64,000 nt of DNA from Cylindrobasidium torrendii FP15055 ss-10 (lineage: Eukaryota; Basidiomycota; Agaricomycetes; Agaricales; Physalacriaceae): positions 62,001 through 126,000 of the forward strand of contig KN880469.1 in assembly GCA_000934385.1 (NCBI GenBank), in the 5' to 3' direction. Of this stretch, positions 25,324 to 36,025 are shown piece by piece. Position 1 is the stretch's first letter. Every line of letters starts with the position of its first letter. Position numbers and translations under genes: made by a program. Under the pieces are notes generated by a model. It saw only the letters and a program-made list of their open reading frames with translations. It ran no database searches and was not told the origin of the DNA.

Positions 25324-26085
25324 TCACTTGGAGGCCCCACTGATGGCCTTCGCCGCCTCGAGCCATCGCCTGTTGAAGTGCATGGAACCGTACTGGAACT
25401 CCTCCATTTGTGGGTGGGCAAGCAGCCTCTCAACGAGCTCGTCGATGTCACCAAAGCGAAGTGCAGTCCTGCATACATGTCAGAAGGCAGGGGGGAAGAG
25501 GATCTCAATGATAACTCACTTGGGCGTGAAGTGGAAGAGCTTCTCAGCAGACTGGCTGTTCTTCCACTGGACGTACCGCGGCAGGGTAACCTGGACGAGA
25601 AGGTCGCCGACGGAGTTGACGATCTTGTTGAAGACATGGCTATTGCGGAGGAACTCGCCAACACCACTGCGTCCATCATCCTGCTGGCCGCTCCAGTGCT
25701 CGTCAATGTAGACAGTGCCGTTATCACTACACGAATAAAACGTCAGACTCTGGGGCTATCTGAGTGGCTGAAAAAATACATACGTGGTGAAAGAGCCTTC
25801 GCCGATGAGGAAGAGTGCCATCTCATGCGGGGTGAGAACTTGCTCAATGATGTCCTCATCACCACGTCTACGCCGACGGCGGCAAGGGCTTGGGTCAGAC
25901 GAGCGCTTGTCGACACTCCTCGGGAAGAGGTCGGGGTACTCCGCGCGGACTTTCATCTCGCGAATTTGCTGGTGGCGCTTCTCCGCTGCATATTGGGGCA
26001 GACGCTCGGAGATGCGAGGGATGGCAGCAGAGGCAGTCACAAAGAGAGGAAGCGCAAGAAGAACGAGTGACTTGATGAGCTGCAT
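25324..26085 (-). CDS. Secreted or vacuolar protein of unknown function
   Basis: The start is the ATG at 26085; MQLIKSLVLLALPLFVTASA is a signal peptide, which decides against the longer start at 26133. The body has basic stretches (RSSDPSPCRRRRRRGDED) that could be a processing site, then IIEQVLTPHEMALFLIGEGS, an exon coding DNGTVYIDEHWSGQQDDGRS and NSHVFNKIVNSVGDLLVQVT, and a last exon ALRFGDIDELVERLLAHPQM ending AISGASK. Two introns of about 50 nt are evident (near 25734-25787 and 25462-25521). No family was recognised. The Arg-rich run after a signal peptide resembles a Kex2 site but is not proof. Confidence 0.68.
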
Positions 26086-26305
26086 GGTGGATTCGTCGCG
26101 ACGGAGCAGGACGAAGGAGAAAACGATCTTCATACGTTCTTTTATGAGAGATGGATAGGAGCTCGGGGACATTCAGGGATTCAGTGCGGAATCATTCCAT
26201 TATCTTCAGCGGATAGTTTGATTTTGTGGCGACGTACGCTGCGCTGTCACAGAAATCCAGGGTTTGTGCCATTCTTACTTTGATGGTGTAGACGACGCAA
26301 GGGAC

Positions 26306-26313
26306 TATAAAAG
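26306..26313 (+). promoter_or_regulatory. TATA box upstream of a small spliced frame
   Basis: TATAAAAG lies 71 bases before the ATG at 26377. It is too far from the P450 start (26933) to serve it, which is one reason to take the small frame seriously. Confidence 0.35.
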
Positions 26314-26376
26314 CTCTTGGATTCATTTGTATGATCTCCAGGCATGCCCGCGTGAACTTGAAGAGGAACGAAAAAA

Positions 26377-26531
26377 ATGACTTTGAACAGATTCGCCAGA
26401 TTCGGCTACTGTTTGGTCAGCGCCGCGATCGCTGCGTACGTAAGATCAACCTCTTTGCGTCTACCTTCCATCATGGTTCACCATAGACATGGGCTCTTCA
26501 ATGTTCAATGCTTATCAATATAGGCAAATGA
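26377..26531 (+). CDS. Possible 35-residue hydrophobic protein
   Basis: An ATG at 26377 preceded by a run of A opens MTLNRFARFGYCLVSAAIAA; a GTAAGA donor at 26440 and a CATAG acceptor at 26486 remove 47 nt in frame, and the frame then closes at 26531. The product would be a single hydrophobic helix. No CAAX end, so it is not a basidiomycete pheromone precursor. It could be chance or the stump of a lost gene. Confidence 0.25.
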
Positions 26532-26932
26532 GTTTGCATATTGGAAAAGAAGGGTCGCCACAAGTCAATTCGAGGATAAGACTGACACTGACAGTTTGAA
26601 TTATGGGGAGAGTAGAACAACATCCATATTTGAAACCGGGGTACCTAAAGGCGGAACACATTCGATAGCAATGTCGGCACCGATAGGTTGGCTGGGGTCC
26701 CCGTACCCTGCCCGTATCAGTTAGCTCCTTTTACAGCTCCTTTCAGTCCGCCACCCATTGGCCGGGCTGGGCGGGGGTTCTAGAGCTGTGATTGTGCGCC
26801 GCTCACCCTCCTGAAGTGGATATAACTGCCAGTCTCGACATGTTCCGCGCTTTTTGCACCCTCTTGTGCCCTGACAGACATAACCCACCTTCGTTTAATT
26901 ATTTGGCGCGACTTCTGGTCAGCACTCTCACC

Positions 26933-28799
26933 ATGAACAACTCTGCATTGCACGACGCGCGACTCGCATTAATATCCACGGGCGCACCTTACCTTACAAC
27001 ACCAACATGCATCGCAATCATCGTTCCCGTGCTGCTCCTGGTCTTTGCGTCAACGCTAGCTCATTCTCAAGAGGTCGAAGATGAGACTAAACCCGCCAAA
27101 TTACCAGGAAGCTCTTTGCTGGCCATCTTCCCTTTCTTCAATCGCCGCTTCGACTTCATTAACTCAGGCTTCCGTCTGACTGGAAAGAACATATTCCAAT
27201 TCAATCTCCTCCGTGTAGGTGTATTTCTCCTCGCCCGATTGACCTACGCTGACGACTGGGCCCAGAAAACAGTTGTCATCGTATCCGGAGAGACCGCGCG
27301 CACCGAGTTCTTCTCGAACAAATATTTCGATCTCACAGAGGGTGTTAGGATACTCTCAGGCGCAGTGCGTGCGCTCTACATTTCTGACCACTGCAATTAA
27401 ACGGACATTCGTAGATTCCCATCATCAAAGGCGTCACGTCCGGGTCGCAGACCAAGAGGATAGCCACCATCCACAAGCGTCTTCAAGCGCTACAGCGGAA
27501 TGAACCTTTAACTAGACGTGCGCACGCAGCGTTCCTCGGACCAGAATGTATCTAACTTCCTCTAGTCATGCCTCAGATGCTGGACGACGCACAGAGAATG
27601 ATGGGGTCTTGGGGACAGTCTGGCCAGTTTGACCCGTTTGAGAAGATCTACGAGGTGCGCACTTGATTTTGTGCTCGATGTTCGGCTTGTCTGACGAAAA
27701 ACGATAGGTCACCTTCCAAACGACGATACGCAGCTTGTCATGCTGTGAGATAGCAGACGACCCGGTCATGGTTGCGCGGCTGAAGAAGCTTTACGACAAG
27801 CTGGAGAACGGGACGACGCCAGCGACAATACTTGTGCCATGGATTCCAACACCGGCGATGATAGCAAAGGTGTGGGCGACGAAGGAAATTTACGACATCG
27901 TTACAGCTGCCATCAAGCAACGAGAGGAAAGCGGCATCGAGCGCGATGATACTCTTCAAATGCTTCTCGAGTTCAAAGATGAAAAGCTCATCGTTGTTGG
28001 GGTGATTACGCTGTGCGTTTGTTTCGTCTGCGCTCTGACATCCTATCGCAGTTTATAATGGGCCTTCTCGTCGCTGGTGCAAGAGCTACGGGATCTACAG
28101 GCAAGTTCAGACAAATTCCTCGCCACTACTTGTTTTAACATGGAGCAGCGTGTTGGCTTCTCACCTTCCTCGGTGGACACCACGATTGGCGGGACAAACT
28201 TCGTGAGGAACTAGAACACCTTATTTCCATCCATACACTCCTGGGCGACGAAGACGCCTCTCTGTCCAGAAGGCTGAGCGCCATACCCTTAGAAACATGG
28301 GAGTCCTCCACACCTGTTCTCGACTGCCTCATTCGAGAGACATTGCGCCTTGCACAAACACATACAGCCATGCGTCGAAATGACGGTCCGGATGCCTACA
28401 TCGACGGAAAGCGAGTTCCTGCTGGGGCGTTTGCAGTATATCCCTTCAGCGACGTCCATCTCGATGCAGCCATCTACCCCGAGCCATACAAGTTTGATCC
28501 CTCGCGCCCGCTGACGACGACGCCGCTGGGGTATATTGGCTGGGGCGGAGGTATGTCTTCAAATGCTGCGAAGAAAGGGTGGAACTCATGGAATCATAGG
28601 TCAGACAACGTGTCCTGGCCAACGCCTGGCAAGAGTAGAGCTGAAGCTCATTACTGCGATGTTTGTGCTTGGATTTGACCATGAGTTTGTGGACAAGAAG
28701 GGTGCTCCCGCACCGCTGCCCACACCAAATTGGAACGAGGTTCTTCCTCCAAGAGGGTCGTGTTATCTGAGATATTCGCGCACAAAGGTTGCTCTTTGA
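26933..28799 (+). CDS. Cytochrome P450 monooxygenase (first of two)
   Basis: The start is the ATG at 26933 (MNNSALHDARLALISTGAPY) in CTCACCATG context; an upstream in-frame ATG at 26840 is less likely. A membrane anchor (CIAIIVPVLLLVFASTLAHS) leads into the P450 fold. Helix I reads GLLVAGARATGSTACWLLTF, where the usual acidic/Thr pair is changed. ExxR is in IRETLRLAQTHTAMRR. The haem-binding loop, formed across the last intron, is YIGWGGGQTTCPGQRLA with the ligand Cys. All exon junctions can be read in frame, so the gene looks intact. The intron at 28101-28148 starts with GC (GCAAGT). The subfamily resembles agaricomycete P450s near sterol or secondary-metabolism groups; substrate unknown. 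Confidence 0.9.
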
Positions 28800-28971
28800 T
28801 ATTTATTGTATATTTTTGTATATTTATAGGGTAGAAATGTTGATCTGTGTACAAGGTTTTTATGGATTAGGCAGGCATGACCAATGAATAGTTTACTCCG
28901 GCTTTGCTTCCCGCGTCGCAATCACAAGCTCGGGGTACCTCGGTCCTTCCCCAGCTTGGCCTCCCACCATC

Positions 28972-30535
28972 ATGCTCACTTACATCCGGGAACGAAAATA
29001 CCTACACAAGGCCGGCGGTCTGCTTGCAGGGCTGTATTACACGAGGAAATACATCTCAGAACGGATAGAGGATGTGCGGGAGACAATGGACAGAGAACGA
29101 GCTGCACGCGATGGGTGCGTCACGCGTTTCGAGCGTTTGCCACTCTGCTGATGAAGGAGCGCAAGCACTACAGATTGAAGCGCAGATTCCGGCAGACACA
29201 CGAGAACATGGGCTACATGGTGATGACACTCCTCCCCACGCTGGCAGACCAGATTCGACAGGGCATGGATGTGGAGGGGGTCATTGACGAGCTGCGTAGC
29301 CTGAAATCGGGGTCTCAGAACATGGAGTCGTCCATTGCGAGTCTTGTGTCGACAACGAGCAGTCTGGATTCACCGTCCTCGTCCTCGTCACCCAGTCTCA
29401 ACGCCTCCCCGCAATTGGGACCGCAAAAGTCCAAGGCGCAGTTGTGGAATACGACAAAGACGATGACCATCACACGACTGCTTACTATCATCTATTCCTC
29501 TACCCTGCTCTCACTCCTCACGCTCGTGCAAATGAGCATCCTTGCCAGACATCAGTACGTCGCGGCAGTATTCCAGCAGTGCCGGGACGAGCGTCTGCGG
29601 GAAAGCATGGAGGAACAACTTTCCATAGCTTCGCTGCTCTTCAGCGGTGGTAGCGGTCTCGAAGATTTGATGTCCGGCAACATGGATGCCCTATTTCCCG
29701 ACCTCGGTTCGAATCAACCTGAAGACGACGGCGCATTCCTTACCCTCAGCTGGTGGCTTCTACACGAAGGATGGCGGGATATTTCGCGCCGCGTCCGCAC
29801 CGCCGTCGACGACGTCCTTGGCTCAGCCTCCCTGCGTCAAGAAATCACACCATCCGACTTATTTGACAAAATCCGGGATATCCGCAAGCGTGTAGAAAAG
29901 GATACGACGTTTGTGGACGCCATGTTGCCGCCGTCAGATGAAATGACGATGTATGCGCTTGGACGAGGCGGATTCGAGCCAGCGGATGCACCACCGTCTC
30001 CCATTGTGCCCGCCTCCATTCATGAATCCGGGGAGGTATCAGATTCAGAAATGTCCTGGCTGGACTCAGCCTCACAATACTCCCTCCCTACACAATCCCA
30101 ACAATCCCTTCTCTCTGGGCCGCCGTCCGAACACCGGTCGGCGACGCCTCCTACAGCAGTGGCATTGCCGCAAACGCTAGTGCCGTTGCTGGCTGAAGCA
30201 CACGAAGTGTTTGCATCGCCGGATTGGAAATTGGTGCTCAAGGCGGCATTGGATGTGGGTGTGAGTGTGTGGGAGAGTGATGCTGCCGGGGCGTGGAAGT
30301 CGACAGGGACAGTCATGGAGGAGCCGCGTCAATCCCTTGCATCCCTCTTGCCGGCCTTGGCGAAGTGGAATGTCATGTCTTTGCCGACACCGCTCGTTGA
30401 TGTTAGTGTTTCTCCGCTATCTCTCAGCTGCTTGTACTGACGCGCTGTCCACAGCGGATATTGGCCACATATGAACCAACAGCGCTGAGCGCAGTGATAT
30501 TTGGCAAGTTTGAGGATGAGGTCGGCGAGAGATAA
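28972..30535 (+). CDS. PEX3: Peroxisomal biogenesis factor 3 (Pex3)
   Basis: The start is the ATG at 28972 (MLTYIRERKYLHKAGGLLAG), chosen because the alternative at 28884 lies in another frame without Pex3 sequence. A first intron joins AARDG to LKRRFRQTHENMGYMVMTLL; the N-terminal hydrophobic helix and following basic stretch fit Pex3 membrane anchoring. Later pieces are AQLWNTTKTMTITRLLTIIY then SSTLLSLLTLVQMSILARHQ, the conserved Pex3 core, and WWLLHEGWRDISRRVRTAVD. The last intron (about 30400-30453) leads to RILATYEPTALSAVIFGKFE ending at 30535. Pex3 recruits Pex19 and early peroxisomal membrane proteins. A long Ser-rich insert is present in the middle. Confidence 0.85.
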
Positions 30536-30915
30536 CAATATATACCTGATGTGATATCTGACCGGAATGTTGATTGTATTGTATATCTCTTCAATTCGCA
30601 TGCCTTAAGACAAGGGCAACTTTTCGAACGACACACTTCAAGCACAAGCACAAGGCATAAAACCAGAAGGCCAATCGTAAATGGTATATAGATAACCAGA
30701 AGGTACAAGCACCCCGTAAATGAAGAACACAACAGATATGTGAGAAAAGATCCAAGCGTAGTATGTAGTGGCAAATTTAACACACAGATAATACACGCCA
30801 GGCAAACGAGTGACAAGGGGTACAAGTAGCTAACAGACTTGGAAACGGAAAAGAGGAAAGTGTCTTGTCCGGGGATATAAATTGTTCGAGACCAAATGAA
30901 CTACGCCAAGACCGT
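30536..30915. other. Convergent intergenic region, 380 bp
   Basis: It lies between the 3' ends of PEX3 and the first KRE9-like gene, is AT-rich, and holds no supported gene. Confidence 0.4.
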
Positions 30916-31568
30916 CTAAAGGGTGAAGAGGGCAACAATGCCGGCAACCGCACCGACTGCGCCAGACACAGTAAGCATGGCCGCAGCGTCGGGCTCGCTC
31001 GTCGAGCTGGCGTCCGCACCGCTTGCTGTGTTTGATGCTGAACCACTGCCGGACCCAGAGCCAGAGCCAGAACTGGACCCAGTTCCCGTCGCACTGCGAA
31101 GCACCAGTCAGTCAATATGGAAGGAAGCACGAAAAAAGGAAGGCGAGACGCACCCCGAGCCGAAGGTGGTGGTGGACGCGACCGAGGCGTCAAATGCAAT
31201 GACCGTGAAGTTCTCGGTGGTGGCATAGACGTCGTTGTCATCGGAAATGTTGGTGAACCGGTAGACGTAACCATCCCTGCAGCGTGTGAGAAAAAAGTGA
31301 AACAAGGGAAATAGAAATGGACGCACCCAGCAGGAATCTGGGGAAGGGTCATGGTCACTTCGTGGCTGGACGCGTTGATGTTGTTTTGAATCGAGAACCT
31401 GTCGTTGAAGATGGTCTTGTACAGCTCGATGTTGAACGCGGGATCCCCGGCCTCGCTGGTCCAGGAAATGGTGGCATTCGCGGAGGACATAACCTGTTCG
31501 GGCGTGTTGATCTTGAGGCCGAGAGCAGCGGCCGACGCGGCGAACGAAAGGGCGGCGAGTGCGAGCAT
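30916..31568 (-). CDS. Ser-rich GPI-anchored protein with KRE9/KNH-type N-terminal domain (copy 1)
   Basis: The start is the ATG at 31568 (MLALAALSFAASAAALGLKI), a signal peptide. The N-terminal domain (INTPEQVMSSANATISWTSE then GDPAFNIELYKTIFNDRFSI) matches the fungal Ser/Thr-rich GPI-anchored membrane family (Kre9/Knh1-type). An Asn-rich FTNISDDNDVYATTENFTVI segment follows, then a Gly/Ser repeat (GSSSGSGSGSGSGSASNTAS) and a hydrophobic C-terminus (VSGAVGAVAGIVALFTL) for GPI attachment. Two short introns. Related proteins act at the cell wall, with Kre9 and Knh1 needed for beta-1,6-glucan. A second copy lies directly downstream on the same strand. Confidence 0.85.
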
Positions 31569-31997
31569 TTTTGGTTGATATATGCGCAGGCAAGAACGAG
31601 GGATGGTCGTGGAAGGAGTCCAAGGGGCGCACGAGGATTGGTTGAGAAGGTAACAAGCACGCGTGATTGATCGTGTGCCTGGAGCACGTGCAGTGGATCG
31701 ACGACGCCAAGAACGCCTCTTTCGAGTTTGATTTTGAGCAAGCAATAATTCACGAAAATTCGAAATGAAAAAGACCAGACAACACATTATCCCATGAGTA
31801 TTCGTAACGTTTACAAGTAAAGCAGGACAGTGCTAAGCAGGTATAAGTCGTACAAATGTCAAAATGTAAGTTCTCGTCCACATTCCCGAGGAACCTGCGA
31901 GGGAGGCTACTTGATATTATGTAGTCCTTCCTTCCCATGAAATAGAAGAAAAAATAAATGCACGATGTGCAATTCAAGCGAATTAGATCCGCCCCAA
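31569..31997. other. Intergenic region between the two KRE9-like genes, 429 bp
   Basis: Promoter of copy 1 and 3' flank of copy 2. Open frames in it are shadows without recognisable content. Confidence 0.4.
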
Positions 31998-32727
31998 TCA
32001 GAGAGCCATGAAGGCAAGGAACGCGGCAGCAACACCAGACAGCCCGGAGATGGCGAGGGTCGCAGCACCGTCAGAGTTTCCATTGAAGGCGCCGCCGCCG
32101 CTGGTGGCCGAAGTCGTAGCGCTGGTGGAGGTTGCAGTAGACGACCGGCTGGCAGAGCTGGTAGAAGATCCGCTGGTGGTAGTCGAGGCACTGGCCGAGC
32201 CAGAGGTCGAAGAATCGGACCTGCAAGCAGGTCAGCAAGGCTGCATAAAGCAACATAGTATGAGCACGCACGACGAAGCAGAGTCGGAAGAGGAAGCCGA
32301 GTCTGACGACGCAGTGGACGACTCGGATGCCGAAGACGAGGAAATAGGGTCAGCGACGGAAAATTGGGTCGTTTCGGTGTAAACTTGGTTGACATTGCCG
32401 ATGTTGACAAACTGAATGCTGTACCCGTCACTACATATCTCACTGTCAGTTCGAATGGTCTAGAGGCGAGAAATGCGCGACGCACCCTGCAAGCACGCGG
32501 GGCAAGGTCAGGGTGACCGACTTGACGAGAGCATTCTGGTTGTTCGCAATACCGTATTGCCTGTTGAATGACTCGTTGATGAGGTAAATCGAGAAGCTGG
32601 GGTCCTTTGCGTCTGCCTCCCAGGTGATGGTGATTTCAGAGGAAGAGTACACCTGCTCCGTCGGCGAGTTGATCTGCAGTGCCAGTGCGGAGGCGACGAG
32701 CGAAAGGAGAACAGAGATAGAACGCAT
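31998..32727 (-). CDS. Ser/Thr-rich GPI-anchored protein with KRE9/KNH-type domain (copy 2)
   Basis: The start is the ATG at 32727 (MRSISVLLSLVASALALQIN), a signal peptide. The layout matches copy 1: SPTEQVYSSSEITITWEADA and DPSFSIYLINESFNRQYGIA, then GYSIQFVNIGNVNQVYTETT, a very long Ser/Thr-rich stalk, and a hydrophobic C-terminus (AATLAISGLSGVAAAFLAFM) ending at 31998. The paired order and shared motifs show tandem duplication with strong divergence of the stalk. Likely a heavily O-glycosylated wall or membrane protein. Two introns are evident (near 32429-32485 and 32222-32273). Confidence 0.85.
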
Positions 32728-32988
32728 GATTATGGCGGGGGATGGCGATATAGAAACGAGTGACGACTTTTCTCACGAGGGGGAGAAGAGAAACTTGGAT
32801 TTGGAACGATCGCGCGCTTTATGCCCCTTCTCGGCATGTGCGGATCAAAAACACACACGCCCTGCCAATAATTTCCAGGCCCGCCCAGGAGTGACGAGAC
32901 ACGGTGGCGTGATGAGCGGTCAAAGTACTCGATCACACAATGGAAATCACCGACTAAGTTCATTTTCTGATTATCGTGTTTAATCACA

Positions 32989-33367
32989 CTACTCCTTCGA
33001 TAGCTCGAAAAAGGGATATCCATTGGCCTCATCTACCGCAACGTAGAACGTTGTGCGATCTTGCTTGTTGAGAATGCTTCAGCCTCAAAGGCAGGTCAGG
33101 CTGCCACCGGTCCCAGTCAGTTACAATGCCGGTACTCATCGTTCATCGTTCACTTGCATTAGAAAAGGAACTTGCGCCCGAAGGCGACAATATCACCCTT
33201 GCGATCTACTGCCTCCCTTGCACTCTCAGCATCAGCAGTAATGAAGGGGTCGAGGTGCCCAGATTTCCCGGGGAAAGTCGTTGTACAGCCATCAGGGACG
33301 GTGGCCATGATGCCGTACCTGTCGGCGCGCGTCTCTACGACATAGAGGTATGCAGAGTCGTGATAGC
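32989..33367 (-). pseudogene. Relic of an Old Yellow Enzyme-type NADH:flavin oxidoreductase (3' part)
   Basis: The minus strand carries OYE C-terminal motifs in the right order but in broken frames. From 33367: SAYLYVVETRADRYG (family YLHVVEPR), then DPFITADAESAREAVDRKGD with IVAFGRKFL (family GxADlVAFGRxFl), then PDLPLRLK (family NPDLPxRL), and DRTTFYVAVDEANGYPFFEL near the end. Between the pieces are stops and at least one single-base shift (after RLK, near 33083). No full-length upstream part was found before the P450 promoter. It is read as a truncated pseudogene; OYE-type enzymes reduce activated alkenes with NADPH and FMN. Confidence 0.65.
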
Positions 33368-33817
33368 GTTACCCACAATGTGTTCCCATTGTTCAGTCTT
33401 AGTCAGCAGCAAAATCACGTGCGCCGAATCAAACCAAACTTGCCATCTCGTCACTTGCGTGATGATGAGCCCCGTGGCCACCGCAGGATTGGTGCGCCAT
33501 GTGCCGTGATGTCTACTATCCGACCGTACGACATAAACTGCGAGGAAGAAGGCAGCAGAGCCTGCAAGGCGGTCTTTACAATGTTCCGTCACGTATGATT
33601 AGTGCGATAGCCTGTGATCACGAGTACACACTTTCGAAGGACGCCCACACCAAGACGCCGAAAGAGACCTTTTGTACTACCACCATCAAAGAAGCGTTCA
33701 TGCCTCGAGGCTCCATTATTACGACCTATCGTGGCGAGTACATATGGCGGTGACATAGAAAAGGCGTGAGAAGGAACCTCCTCACTCACCATCATCTCCT
33801 ACTTACTCCTCGGGAAA

Positions 33818-35927
33818 ATGCTGTGGTGGGCGTTACTACTTTGCCTTTTAGGTGCTCTGGCCAGGCACTACCTGTTTCTACCTCGCAAGTTGGGACCCCT
33901 TCCTCCTGGTCCCAGGAAGATCCCACTATTTGGAAACCTCTTCCAGGTGCCGCCAAAACAGTCGTACATCAAGGTGATCACTCATCTTTGCTCTGCGCAA
34001 CTCGCGCTCATGGCCATTTCCCCCCATCCTAGTTCCATGAGTGGGCAGTCGAATACGGACCCATCTACCATCTCCGCCTCGGTTCTGAGGATATCATCGT
34101 TTTGAATATCGCTGAAGCTGCTGAGGAGCTCCTCGTCAAACGCAGCCGAATCTTCTCTAGTCGCAACCCACCTCATGTCGCGCAGGAGATCCTGAGTAAC
34201 GGCCAACGCCCTGTATTCATGCCCTATGATAAAGAGTGGAAGGTGCGTACTCTTGAGCGACTGGGAGAGAACACACACTGAAATGGAGTATATAGACGGT
34301 CAGGAAGTCGACAGCCTCATGGCTCGGCCCTGCATTTTCGAAGAAGCTGCGCAAACTACAGGCGCTCGAGTCCGTTGTGTTAGTCCACGACCTTCTGCAG
34401 CATGGACACCACTCCGTAGACGCGCAGATTTCGCAGAAACGCGATAAACATGGGCATATCCTCGAAGACCACTGGGTCGGTGCAATCAGGCGATATGCGT
34501 CGAGCGTCATGATGACCATTGGATTTGGGACACGCATCCACATTTTGATTGGTGATCCTTGGATGTAGGTGCTTACTTGCTACTGAACGTAGAGGCTCAT
34601 AGGGCTTGGGTTAGGCATGCTGTTTACAATCTGGTCGATCGCTTTTCTGTCGCGGCGATGCCGGGAACATACCTGTATTTGTTCATTGTATTCAAACTCG
34701 AGAGCTGCTCATCTGAATGTCCATCAGCGCCGACGTCTTTCCCATCTTCCGAAAGCTTCCAGATATCCTATCTCCATGGCGCGTCGAGGCGCGAAAAATG
34801 CACCAAGAGTAGGCTGAACGGCTCTCATTATGTTTCTGGGCTCACTAATCACCGCGATAGAGAACTCACCGTTAACCTCGGTTTGCTGAACGACGCCAAG
34901 CGCAAGATGGCGGATGGTACTGCTGCTCCTTCCTATGCCAACGACTACCTCAAAGCGCGTGCTGATGCAGGGCATGACAGTGCTCCTGGAGTCGGGCTCA
35001 CCGACGATGGTTGGCTCAAGGATACATCACTTGCATATGCCGCTGGACAACTTCTCGAAGCTGGTGGTGATACCACCGGATGCGTGATGCAAACATGGAT
35101 CCTGTTCATGCTGAACTACCCACACGTCTACGCCAAAGCCCGCGAAGAAATTGACATCGTTGTCGGTTCAGACAGACTGCCGGCATACGAGGATGAGGCA
35201 AACCTCCCATATGTGGTCGCGATGATCAAGGAGTTGCTGCGATGTCGGCCGCCCATTGCACTTGGTAGGTCTTGCATGATTGCGGAAGTCAGTGCTGAGC
35301 TCATCTTCTCCACAGGAATCCCCCATAGAGCAGACGAAGATGCCTTCTACGACGGATACTGGATTCCCAAGGGCTCCAGCGTCATCGGCAACCTCTGGGC
35401 AATGCACATGAACCCAACTCAATTCCCGTACAGTCCTTGCCATCCAACTTGTTGTTGTCCTGAAATGTCGTTGTAGGAACCCCAGCGAATTCCGACCCGA
35501 GCGATGGTACACACCTGGAAGTCCAACGAGTTGGGATAGTGGTCCAGACAGCAACGGACGCGCGCAGTAAGCTGAATGTTCGTCTCGACAGAATGTTGTC
35601 TAAATGTTGCCTGTCAGCTACGCGTTCGGCTGGGGCCGCCGCTTCTGCAATGGCAGTCACATTGCTGAGGGTCTGTTGTTCATCGCAATAGCACGCATTG
35701 TCTGGAGCGTCGACCTCCTTGCGCCGTTGAATAGCAAGACTGGCCACAGAACCATCCCGGATTGCGATGATGCTGTGTCGTATATGGAAGGGCTTGTACC
35801 AAACCCAGTTCCATTTGACGTTGCGTTCAAACCGCGCTCTCCAAAGCACTTGAATATTGTTGAGCGAGCCTTTGCCGAAGCACAGATGTCTTGGAAAGAT
35901 ATGGGCATGGCCACTGACGAACGGTGA
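33818..35927 (+). CDS. Cytochrome P450 monooxygenase (second of two)
   Basis: The start is the ATG at 33818 (MLWWALLLCLLGALARHYLF), an N-terminal membrane anchor followed by the Pro-rich hinge LGPLPPGPRKIPLFGN. Helix I is LLEAGGDTTGCVMQTWILFM with the acidic-Thr pair, ExxR sits in IKELLRCRPPIALG, PERW in SEFRPERWYTPG, and the haem loop is FGWGRRFCNGSHIAEG with its Cys. All introns can be joined in frame, including a 41-nt one near 34551-34591. Short N-terminal exons show normal GT-AG. The product looks functional and is a different subfamily from the P450 at 26.9 kb. Substrate unknown; no other biosynthetic core enzyme is nearby. Confidence 0.9.
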
Positions 35928-36025
35928 AAGCTTCGGCACGTTTATACCACACACAGCGCAGTCCCCAAAGACATCCAGTTGCAATAATTTACACTAAATT
36001 TACAATTGTAGATGTTAGCAGCTTT

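Larger units (their letters stand above)
26086..26932. other. Intergenic region, 847 bp, with a possible tiny spliced gene
   Basis: Between the secreted-protein gene and the first P450. It contains a TATA-like TATAAAAG at 26306 and a possible 35-residue spliced frame described separately. The rest shows nothing recognisable. Confidence 0.4.

Noticed and set aside
26933..35927. A secondary-metabolite cluster (two P450s and an Old Yellow Enzyme relic)
   Set aside because: No terpene, polyketide or peptide synthase is present, and housekeeping PEX3 lies between the P450s.
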